Shown here: positions 16,709-23,769 of the stretch, in pieces | How positions within the stretch are numbered: position 1 is the stretch's first letter | Layout of the letters: every line of letters starts with the position of its first letter | Assembly (NCBI RefSeq): GCF_030325625.1 | Contig: NZ_JACAIS010000012.1 | Coordinates: 1-64,000, forward strand | DNA: 64,000 nucleotides | Direction: 5' to 3' | From: Sphingobacterium sp. N143 | Lineage (GTDB): Bacteria > Bacteroidota > Bacteroidia > Sphingobacteriales > Sphingobacteriaceae | Notes under the pieces: model-generated | The model's database searches: none | Seen by the model: the letters and a program-made list of their open reading frames with translations, nothing else | Told to the model about the DNA's origin: nothing | Position numbers and translations under genes: made by a program

Positions 16709-17240
16709 TTAATGAATGGATGCCAGTAATTGTTTTTCTTCCTCTTCTCTAGTTTTGCCAATAAGATAGCGTTTGATGTTTTGTTGTTTGAGTTCGTCGA
16801 TCGTCCGGATGACATCTTTCGCCCTGGCTTCTGTGCTCGGTTTGATAAGTACAATCATATCTTTAGTGTTAGGCATAGTGCCAATCTTTATTTTTAATTG
16901 CGCGACAACTTGTGGTAATGTTTTTTCTATATCAGCGAGTGTTTGGGAAGAAGCAAGTGGTGTCTTAAAATCACCATGATACCATATAAATCTTCCGTCC
17001 CCCAAGATAAATGTTGCTGTTCGATTTTCGTCGATCAGAACAGATTCTGTATCTTTCTTGCTTTTATCAGGCATGGCAATATCCATTGCCGCAGGTTTAT
17101 CCAGGCTAGTAGTAAGCATAAAAAAGGTGATCAACAGAAATGCAAGGTCTACCATCGCTGTCAGATCGACTTGGTGCCATTTTTCGGCTTCTTATTTTTT
17201 TTTGCCCACTTTCTTGTATTTTTTGGTTTAGTTCTGCCAT
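16709..17240 (-). pseudogene. exbD: ExbD/TolR biopolymer transport protein, frameshifted near its N-terminus
   Basis: An intact frame of 148 residues (16709-17155) begins MVDLAFLLITFFMLTT, which is the middle of the single membrane helix of ExbD. The true N-terminus is visible upstream in other frames: ATG at 17240 gives MAELNQKIQESGQKK. Restoring one A in the A9 run (17196-17204) and one A in the AA at 17171-17172 rejoins KNKKPKNGTK to VDLTAMVDLAFLL, a textbook ExbD start. A single indel at the A9 run does not suffice, because the needed frame meets TAA. ExbD works with ExbB and TonB to energise outer-membrane receptors; no exbB is adjacent. This is either a true pseudogene or an assembly error in homopolymers. 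Confidence 0.8.
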
Positions 17241-17481
17241 GATTTTTGATCTTTAGGTTTTGCTTTTTTTCATACTCATTGAAATGATGCCCAAAGTGCT
17301 GCCATTCCATAATTTTTTGACACCTTAAATAGTTTTACTTTGATTTTTCAGGAGTTTCAATTAAAATAGATTGAGTGTTGGTTGAATAGGAGCAAACTCC
17401 TGATGATACGATCTTTTTCTAATGCATGATCAGAAAATGAAATAGAAAAGATTAGTAACTTGCTTATAAAAAAGTAATGAT

Positions 17482-18018
17482 ATGGAACGTGATAAGGATA
17501 GCGAACTCATCTATACAGATATGGCATCAAAGGTAGGAAAAATAAGGGTGGTGGCAACGAGACGAGGGTTGGCCGCAGTGTTATGGGAAGGTGAAGACTA
17601 TACAAGAACAAAATTATCTACGCCTTATAGAGATGACCAAGCTCCTTTATTACAGCTTGCTAAACAACAGCTATTGGAATATTTTGACGGGAAGAGAACA
17701 GTTTTTGATCTACCATTGGATATGCACGGAACCCCCTTTCAGCTTAAAGTATGGCACGCTTTATTGGATATTCCTTTTGGTCAAACAAAGACCTATGGTG
17801 AGCTAGCACGCCAACTGGGTGATATAAAAGCAGTACGAGCAGTTGGAGGTGCATTGAACAAGAATCCCATATCTATTATTGTACCTTGCCATCGGGTTAT
17901 TGGTGGATCCGGAAAGCTCGTCGGTTTCGCAGGAGGTCTGAAAAATAAGTCTATTCTCCTGGACCTGGAAATGAAAGATCAAACACCAACACTTTTCGAT
18001 GTATATTCCAATTTTTAA
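17482..18018 (+). CDS. ogt: Methylated-DNA-protein cysteine methyltransferase
   Basis: The product has 178 residues. It directly reverses O6-alkylguanine by moving the alkyl group to its own cysteine, C136 in IIVPCHRVIG, the invariant PCHRV active site. The DNA-binding helix-turn-helix with TPFQLKVWHALLDIPFGQTKTYGELA (about 84-110) is typical. It lacks the Ada N-terminal regulatory domain, so it is Ogt-like. It stands alone upstream of the tRNA-Ser repeat region. Confidence 0.93.
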   Translation: MERDKDSELIYTDMASKVGKIRVVATRRGLAAVLWEGEDYTRTKLSTPYRDDQAPLLQLAKQQLLEYFDGKRTVFDLPLDMHGTPFQLKVWHALLDIPFGQTKTYGELARQLGDIKAVRAVGGALNKNPISIIVPCHRVIGGSGKLVGFAGGLKNKSILLDLEMKDQTPTLFDVYSNF

Positions 18019-18186
18019 CCCGGAATGATGAATATTAAACAACATGATGAAAACTCATTGGTAAAGAAAATGGATTTAGGGAACTTTCGGAAACAATATG
18101 CAATTGGTTTAATGTGCTGAAAAGAGAACCATCGTATCCAGGCCAATTTTTCTGGGCGAATCCTGCTAAAACAAGCTTTTCAGGAA

Positions 18187-18500
18187 TGAAAGGCTTGTTC
18201 TGCGGAGAGTAAGGGATAATATATGATCCCAATGGAGGGAGGCTTCACCATAAAATAAAGCCATTCACTCCGTTCATTTTTTTCGTCGTTTATAGACTTT
18301 AGACCAAACATTGTTTAACAAAAGTCTATAAACGACAAAACCCGACAATCGTCGGGCTTTATTTTTGGTGGCGGAGAGTGAGGGATTCGAACCCCCGAAC
18401 CTGTGACAGTTAACGGTTTTCAAGACCGCCGCATTCGACCACTCTGCCAACTCTCCGCGACAAAAGTAGAAATTCTGGATAGATTTGCAAAACTTATTTT
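18187..18500. repeat. tRNA-Ser locus duplication, copy A
   Basis: About 310 bases are nearly identical to 18825-19132, with a few substitutions and an indel of 6 bases. In order it holds: an orphan 3' tRNA-Ser fragment (GCGGAGAGTAAGGGAT from 18202), a long inverted repeat with 16-base arms (GTCGTTTATAGACTTT at 18285-18300 and its complement at 18321-18336), a CCCGAC/GTCGGG hairpin (18341-18356) that would terminate the minus-strand tRNA, and an intact tRNA-Ser. Confidence 0.85.
18369..18456 (-). tRNA. tRNA-Ser(UGA), copy A
   Basis: The gene has 88 bases including an encoded CCA. Acceptor GGAGAGT/ACTCTCC, discriminator G, D-arm GGCAGAGTGGTCGAATGC, anticodon TGA in CTTGAAAAC, a long variable arm (AACTGTCACAGGTT region) and T-arm GGGGGTTCGAATCCC. 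The coding strand is minus. Confidence 0.95.
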
Positions 18501-18700
18501 TATATTTTTCCTTGTCTAAAGTTGTTCTGAGGCTATTTAAGCTAGTATTTTGTTGTAAATCAGGCTCTGTTGAGTTCTTACATTGGCTTGATGAAATTGA
18601 TCTTTACTGATTTTATCAAAAATTAAAATCTGGTTTTAATACAGGGCTTCCCTGTCAGGCAGCAATAGTAAGATGGATTCCTAAGATAAAGCCTGTTTGT

Positions 18701-18716
18701 TGCGGAGAGTGGGGGA
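18701..18716 (-). repeat. Orphan 3' fragment of tRNA-Ser
   Basis: TGCGGAGAGTGGGGGATT repeats the T-stem/acceptor 3' end of tRNA-Ser without the rest of a tRNA. Similar orphan pieces begin at 18201 and 18839, each before a copy of the duplicated unit. The sequence about 60 bases to the right (GTTCGAACCCCGGGC) looks like a T-loop but does not fold into a tRNA. Confidence 0.6.
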
Positions 18717-18824
18717 TTTATCGCGTCCCAGATGCCCATGCTAATGCCTAGGATGATTAAAGTTCGAACCCCGGGCAGTCCGTCTGGTGCGAGTCTGAAT
18801 ACAACGAAAAAAGCCTTTCATTTC

Positions 18825-19132
18825 TGAAAGGCTTGTTCTGCGGAGAGTGAGGGATAATAACATGATCCCAATGGGGGGCTTCACCATAAAATAAAGCCAT
18901 TCACTCCGTTCATTTTTTTCGTCGTTTATAGACTTTAGACCAAACATGGTTTAAAGTCTATAAACGACAAAACCCGACAATCGTCGGGCTTTACTTTTGG
19001 TGGCGGAGAGTGAGGGATTCGAACCCCCGAACCTGTGACAGTTAACGGTTTTCAAGACCGCCGCATTCGACCACTCTGCCAACTCTCCGCGACAAAAGTA
19101 GAAATTCTGGATAGATTTACAAAACTTATTTT
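18825..19132. repeat. tRNA-Ser locus duplication, copy B
   Basis: Second copy of the unit at 18187-18500. It again has an orphan tRNA-Ser 3' fragment (from 18839), an inverted repeat with 17-base arms (18921-18937 and 18952-18968), a CCCGAC/GTCGGG hairpin and an intact tRNA-Ser, and ends with a shared tail through CAAAACTTATTTT. No integrase or other protein gene lies in 18019-19363. Confidence 0.85.
19001..19088 (-). tRNA. tRNA-Ser(UGA), copy B
   Basis: Identical in sequence to the tRNA at 18369-18456, including the encoded CCA and the TGA anticodon, 632 bases away. Confidence 0.95.
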
Positions 19133-19363
19133 GTTGAATTGATCTTAAGGTTTGAAAATGAGGTAGATTGTTTTTGATCAGTAGTCAATATAGGGAACTT
19201 TAACCTAATTACAGTAATGGAAGCAATTTTTAAAGTGTCCGATTTATGCAGTTTAAAAGTAGCTGACAACCAGTCTTTCGGACTATATGCGATCATGTGT
19301 GAAAATATAAATTGTTGTGAAAATTTTGCGAGTTTATTACGATTGATGTAACTTCATCGCAGT

Positions 19364-20212
19364 ATGGTGCGGCCAAAATCAAAAAGAACAAAGCTCAGTG
19401 GAAAAGGAAAAATGACTCAAAATATCCGATGGATTTGGATAGTAGTCGTGGTATTAATGTTCTTCTTGTGTCTTATAGGATGGCATTATAGAGCAGGAAT
19501 CATCTATTATTTCCGTGCAGCTGCATCTAAAAGCAAATCCTTATCAAAAGATGCTAAATATGATATTCGTAATATCGAAATTATGAGTAAGCACGATGAT
19601 AAAGTATTTGGAATCGATGTGTCAACTTATCAAGAAGAAATAGACTGGCATAAAGTCAATACCATCAATGACCAATTCCCGATTGATTTTGTGTTTATTC
19701 GAGCAACGATGGGAGAGACTGGAGTAGATAGTAGGTTTAGTCAGAATTGGACTAAAATGCACAACAGAGCAATTCTAAGAGGGGCTTATCATTATTTTAG
19801 ACCCAATGAGAATTCGATGAAGCAGGCAAAGAATTTTATTCGTAAGGTCAAGCTTCAGCCAGGGGACCTTCCTCCGGTTTTGGATATTGAGGAACATCCA
19901 CGGCAACAGCCCATGGATAGTTTAAGGGTCGGTTTAAGACGTTGGCTTGACGAGGTGGAGCATCACTATAAAGTCAAACCAATCATTTATTCAGGTGATA
20001 AATTCTATAGTGATTTCTTGGAAAAAGAATTCTCGAGTTATACGCTGTGGATCGCGAATTATAATTTTTGGATAGAAAGTCCAAAAAAGCATTGGGCATT
20101 CTGGCAGTTTTCAGAGAAAGGTACTGTAACGGGGATTCGTGGAGATGTGGATCTCAATATCTATAATGGTAAAATTGAGGAGCTGGAGAGTTTGCTAGTT
20201 CCTTTTAAATAA
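19364..20212 (+). CDS. GH25 family lysozyme (N,O-diacetylmuramidase), membrane-anchored
   Basis: The product has 282 residues. A basic N-terminus and one membrane helix (about 22-40, WIWIVVVVLMFFLCLIGW) anchor it in the inner membrane. The GH25 barrel starts VFGIDVSTYQ at about 81 (D85), and the catalytic DxE pair is D174/E176 in PPVLDIEEH. It would cut beta-1,4 bonds between MurNAc and GlcNAc in peptidoglycan, so a role in wall remodelling is likely. It is followed after 8 bases by a rhodanese and then a thioredoxin gene, probably one operon. Confidence 0.9.
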   Translation: MVRPKSKRTKLSGKGKMTQNIRWIWIVVVVLMFFLCLIGWHYRAGIIYYFRAAASKSKSLSKDAKYDIRNIEIMSKHDDKVFGIDVSTYQEEIDWHKVNTINDQFPIDFVFIRATMGETGVDSRFSQNWTKMHNRAILRGAYHYFRPNENSMKQAKNFIRKVKLQPGDLPPVLDIEEHPRQQPMDSLRVGLRRWLDEVEHHYKVKPIIYSGDKFYSDFLEKEFSSYTLWIANYNFWIESPKKHWAFWQFSEKGTVTGIRGDVDLNIYNGKIEELESLLVPFK

Positions 20213-20220
20213 TAAATGAA

Positions 20221-20949
20221 ATGAATAAAAAATGGATTGTCATGCTTGGAATCCTTTTCTTGATCTGCCAAGGAAAGCATCCGGCTCTTTCAGCATCAGG
20301 TACAAATAATATCCCGGTTCATCAACCACAATCTAGCGTCCCATTGCTTACATTGGAGCAGTTTAAAAAAGTGCGTAACCAAACGAATGTTTTAGTTGTG
20401 GATACTCGGTCTGGAGATGAGTTCCTACATGGATTTATTCCCAAGTCGATCAACATTGGTCTTAAAGGGCCATTTGAAACATATCTGATGCAAGTTATTC
20501 CCAATAGAAATCAACAGCTTTTATTGGTCGTAGATACAATGGATAAGAATGATGCCGTGGAGCGCTTGACTAAATTGGGGTATAATAGAATTATGGGTAT
20601 ATTGGATGGTGGCATAATGATCTGGAAGGCTCATGAACCACTGGATTCGTTGAAAAATATAACGCCCCGGACTTTTTTTAAATCAGATCAAGGTCATATT
20701 GTGGACGTGAGGACAGAGAAAGAGTTTGCTGCTGGACATATTGACAATGCAATGAATATTCCTTTGACCGATTTCGCTAATTTTGGTATTACGCTTAAGA
20801 AAGACGATGATCAAATATATTTGCATTGTCAATCAGGATACCGAAGTGCAATTGCTGTATCTATTTTGAGTGCGAAAGGTTTTAAAAATATATGCAATAT
20901 CCAAGGAGGGTATAAAGCATTGAGTGAAGAAATAAAGGAGAATCGATAA
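20221..20949 (+). CDS. Tandem rhodanese-domain protein, exported
   Basis: The product has 242 residues. A signal sequence (to about residue 25) precedes two rhodanese domains. The first (about 45-140) has VVDTRSGDEFLHGFIP but LLVVDTMDKND where the catalytic Cys loop should be, so it looks inactive. The second (about 150-242) has the active-site C203 in HCQSGYRSA. This inactive-active layout is normal for rhodaneses. The stop TAA overlaps the thioredoxin ATG by one base (TAATG), so translation is coupled. A sulfur- or disulfide-transfer role with the thioredoxin is inferred. Confidence 0.87.
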   Translation: MNKKWIVMLGILFLICQGKHPALSASGTNNIPVHQPQSSVPLLTLEQFKKVRNQTNVLVVDTRSGDEFLHGFIPKSINIGLKGPFETYLMQVIPNRNQQLLLVVDTMDKNDAVERLTKLGYNRIMGILDGGIMIWKAHEPLDSLKNITPRTFFKSDQGHIVDVRTEKEFAAGHIDNAMNIPLTDFANFGITLKKDDDQIYLHCQSGYRSAIAVSILSAKGFKNICNIQGGYKALSEEIKENR

Positions 20950-21245
20950 TGGCAACTTTTGATCAGATTATTCAATCAAATTCGCTGGTTTTAGTGGATT
21001 TTTTTGCTACGTGGTGCGGTCCATGTCAAACCATGGCGCCAGTTTTACAGGATGTAAAAGAGTTTTATCAAGATGATCTTTCTATTATAAAGATAGATGT
21101 AGATAAGAATCCAAAAATTGCGTCCCTATACAAAGTCAGCGGTGTGCCGACTTTTATATTGTTTAAAAATGGTCAGCAGGTGTGGCGGCAGAGTGGGATG
21201 ATCCCTAAAATGGAATTACATAAGCTGATTGATCAGGTAAGATAA
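20949..21245 (+). CDS. Thioredoxin
   Basis: The product has 98 residues with the redox centre WCGPC at C23/C26 (ATWCGPCQTMAP), cis-Pro in VSGVPTFILF and the terminal helix. There is no signal peptide, so it is cytoplasmic. It overlaps the preceding rhodanese gene by one base and is followed by a strong terminator, which marks the end of the GH25-rhodanese-thioredoxin unit. Confidence 0.93.
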   Translation: MATFDQIIQSNSLVLVDFFATWCGPCQTMAPVLQDVKEFYQDDLSIIKIDVDKNPKIASLYKVSGVPTFILFKNGQQVWRQSGMIPKMELHKLIDQVR

Positions 21246-21257
21246 ATCAGGAGAAAT

Positions 21258-21294
21258 AAAATAAGGCGGTCAATTCGATTGACCGCCTTATTTT
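21258..21294. terminator. Terminator after thioredoxin
   Basis: A 17-base perfect stem (AAAATAAGGCGGTCAAT with its complement) has a 3-base loop and a T6 tail. It also faces the minus-strand small gene at 21343. Confidence 0.85.
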
Positions 21295-21342
21295 TTAATG
21301 ATTCTCTGGTTTTAATAGGTAGTGTTATATTGCACTAAAATA

Positions 21343-21504
21343 TTAAAATTCATCATCATCATCGAAGTCATCCAATCCTCCAATCGAGTCAATTTCTGGT
21401 AAGTCGAAATCATCATCGAAATCGTCGTCGTCGTCATCAGGTCCATTGAAAGATGCGAATTTTACTTCTTCAAGATCTTCATTAGCTAATATTGCCGTGT
21501 TCAT
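21343..21504 (-). CDS. Small, very acidic protein of 53 residues
   Basis: ATG at 21504 opens a 53-residue frame: MNTAILANEDLEEVKFASF, then Asp-rich runs (GPDDDDDDFDDDFDLPE; GGLDDFDDDDEF) to the stop TAA at 21343. More than 40 percent of residues are Asp or Glu and none is Cys. The alternation of D with F/L is regular and does not look like a chance frame in this AT-rich DNA. I cannot name a family; it may be a cytoplasmic acidic tail-like or nucleic-acid-mimic protein. It sits upstream of scpB-mqnC on the same strand as those genes, 3' to them. Confidence 0.65.
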   Translation of the reverse strand: MNTAILANEDLEEVKFASFNGPDDDDDDFDDDFDLPEIDSIGGLDDFDDDDEF

Positions 21505-21657
21505 AAAATAATACTTTATTGTTTCTTATTCAATGCTGTAAAATTAGAGAAGAAAACTATCTTTTAAAACTTTTTTTAAAAAAAATATTGGCCTTTATTT
21601 TTCTGTTAATCAGTGTGTTGAATTGTGTTTTAAAAATAAAAATTTATTTTATTTTAT

Positions 21658-22218
21658 TTATTCATTTGTTTCACCGATCACATTGTCCTCTGTAACGATA
21701 TCTTTCAGTTGAGGAAGATCTCTTACTCCGTTGATTCCGAAATGATCCATAAACTGTTGGCTGGTCGCGTATAAAAGCGGTTTACCGATACTATTGGCCT
21801 TTCCTGCAATCTTAATCAATTTTTTTTCAAGGAGTCTCTGAATTGAATAATCACAGCTGACACCTCTGATCTGTTCAACCTCAAGTTTGGTTATTGGTTG
21901 TCGATAGGCAATAATTGCCAGCGTCTCTAAAGCTGATTGGCTAAGTTTTCGTTTATTATTATGATTTTGTAACTGTTGTATCGCCTCGTGATAGTTAGCT
22001 TTTGTTAAAAATTGATAAGAATTGTTGATGTAACGTAATTCCAGGACATAGTCCTCATCCTGATACTTATTTTCAATTTTTTTAATCAGTTCCTTTAATT
22101 CATCCTTTGATATTTCTATGGCCAAAGTTTCCTGTAAGATTTGCTTGATATCAGCAAAATCAATTCCTTCTGCTGAAGCAAATATAATTGCTTCAATATT
22201 TCTGATAACGTCTTTCAA
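21658..22218 (-). CDS. scpB: SMC-Scp complex subunit ScpB
   Basis: The product has 186 residues. It is a winged-helix partner of ScpA and SMC that organises and segregates the chromosome. The N-terminal RNIEAIIFASAEGIDF and the central SQSALETLAIIAYRQPITKLEVEQIRGVSCDYSIQRLLEKKLI are the family signatures (two winged-helix domains). It starts 9 bases after mqnC on the minus strand, so the two genes are probably co-transcribed despite unrelated functions. Confidence 0.95.
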   Translation of the reverse strand: MKDVIRNIEAIIFASAEGIDFADIKQILQETLAIEISKDELKELIKKIENKYQDEDYVLELRYINNSYQFLTKANYHEAIQQLQNHNNKRKLSQSALETLAIIAYRQPITKLEVEQIRGVSCDYSIQRLLEKKLIKIAGKANSIGKPLLYATSQQFMDHFGINGVRDLPQLKDIVTEDNVIGETNE

Positions 22219-22227
22219 TGTACCGTT

Positions 22228-23352
22228 TTAATAGTTGATGACTTGTTCGACCATATGCGCTGGCAGTTCCCTGAATTCATATTTTTGTGTCCGTAGTTGC
22301 GGTTGGAAACCTGCTTCTAGAATTGCTTCTTGGATAGATTTGGAAGTGAAGCGATGTGGTGCACCTGCTGCGGAGACCACATTTTCCTCAATCATGATCG
22401 AACCGAAATCATTTGCACCGGCATGTAAGCATAATTGAGCAGTTCGTTTCCCAACTGTAAGCCAGGATGCCTGAATATTTTTGATATTTGGCAGCATGAT
22501 TCTGCTCAGGGCAATCATGCGAATATATTCTTCACTTGTCACATCATTGGTGATGCCGCGAAGTCTCTTTAGTAATGTGCCATCATCTTGGAAAGGCCAA
22601 GGGATGAAGGCTATAAAACCATGTGAATCTTCCGGTTTTTCATCCTGTACTTCTCTGATCCAGACGAGATGCTCAAATCGTTCTTCTATTGTCTCGATAT
22701 GACCAAACATCATAGTCGCAGATGTCGGTAGATTGATTTTGTGTGCTGCACGCATGACATCTAACCACTCTTTGCCACCGCATTTTCCTTTAGATATCAA
22801 GCGTCTCACACGGTCATTGAGGATTTCGGCACCCGCTCCAGGTAAAGAATCCAAACCAGCTTCTTTTAGTTGGGTGAGGACCTCAATATGACTCATGTTC
22901 TCCAGCTTGGCTATATGAGCAATTTCTGGCGGGCCTAGAGAATGTAGTTTAAGTGTAGGATAAAGTTCTTTTAATTGTCTGTATAGATTCTTATAGAACT
23001 CTATACCTAAATCAGGATGATGACCTCCTTGTAATAACAGTTGATCACCACCATATTTAAAGGTTTCTTCAATTTTTTGCTTGTAACTTTCAATATCAGT
23101 GATATAACTGTCCGGATGACCAGGACGACGAAAGAAATTGCAAAATTTACAGTTTGCAACACATACATTAGTCGTATTGACATTTCTATCAATCTGCCAG
23201 GTAACTTTGCCGTGGGGAACTTGTACCTTACGCAATTCATTGGCTACGAAAGTCAAATCAGCTGTTGGAGCATTTTGATATAAAAAAACACCCTCTTCCT
23301 TGGAAAGGAACTCAAATCGGAGCGCCCGCTCTAATAAATTACTTACATTCAT
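22228..23352 (-). CDS. mqnC: Cyclic dehypoxanthine futalosine synthase (radical SAM)
   Basis: The product has 374 residues. It carries out the ring-closing radical-SAM step of the futalosine menaquinone pathway. The [4Fe-4S] cysteines are C64, C68 and C71 in CVANCKFC, followed by GGDQLLLQGGHHPDL and AGAEILNDRVRRLIS, which fit MqnC better than MqnE. Its presence shows that menaquinone is made by the futalosine route. The -7 box is 6 bases before the ATG. scpB follows after 9 bases. Confidence 0.92.
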   Translation of the reverse strand: MNVSNLLERALRFEFLSKEEGVFLYQNAPTADLTFVANELRKVQVPHGKVTWQIDRNVNTTNVCVANCKFCNFFRRPGHPDSYITDIESYKQKIEETFKYGGDQLLLQGGHHPDLGIEFYKNLYRQLKELYPTLKLHSLGPPEIAHIAKLENMSHIEVLTQLKEAGLDSLPGAGAEILNDRVRRLISKGKCGGKEWLDVMRAAHKINLPTSATMMFGHIETIEERFEHLVWIREVQDEKPEDSHGFIAFIPWPFQDDGTLLKRLRGITNDVTSEEYIRMIALSRIMLPNIKNIQASWLTVGKRTAQLCLHAGANDFGSIMIEENVVSAAGAPHRFTSKSIQEAILEAGFQPQLRTQKYEFRELPAHMVEQVINY

Positions 23353-23358
23353 CTATTG

Positions 23359-23366
23359 CAAATATA
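23359..23366 (-). promoter_or_regulatory. -7 box close to the mqnC start
   Basis: TATATTTG on the minus strand ends 6 bases before the mqnC ATG, implying a very short or absent leader. Confidence 0.45.
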
Positions 23367-23769
23367 ACGACCTTTTGGCGTATTTATATGGATTTGAATA
23401 ATATTTGACATTGTCACTGCGTATTTATGGCTAAATAAATGTAATGTATATCACTCGATTTTATTATGTAACAAAAGCATTGATGTTTAACTTAGTGTAT
23501 AAAATACAATAACTTGATTTATAGCGGTTTGTAATTTTAATCAGATTTTTCTTTTTTTTTACATTTATTATTCTTTACATTTATTTAACAGATTTTAACA
23601 TTTCTGAGAATAACCAAACTAAAATTAAGAATGATAACCAAAGGTTGGACTTGACAGTGCATAATTGTCGGGTTTGACGATGAATGACCAAAGACTTGAA
23701 TAACCATTATCGACTAAAACAACTAAAAATATAAACATAAATTTTTTTAAACCACCTATTTATAAAATT
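23367..23769. other. Leader and spacer region upstream of susC
   Basis: There is no gene. The region is strongly AT-rich with long T tracts near 23550. Two TTGACA/TTGACG-like strings (about 23650 and 23675) flank GCATAATTGTCG, but no clean TTG-N19-TAnnTTTG promoter was found. There is no sigma/anti-sigma pair or hybrid two-component gene beside the SusC gene. Confidence 0.35.

Noticed and set aside
16943..17242. 99-residue plus-strand frame over the exbD region
   Set aside because: It is the antisense of the exbD N-terminus; its composition (Phe-rich) is that of a reverse-complement poly-A/Lys region, and the minus-strand reading matches a known family.
18755..18800. A further tRNA-like sequence (GTTCGAACCCCGGGC)
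   Set aside because: It has a T-loop-like string but no pairing T-stem, anticodon arm or acceptor stem on either strand.
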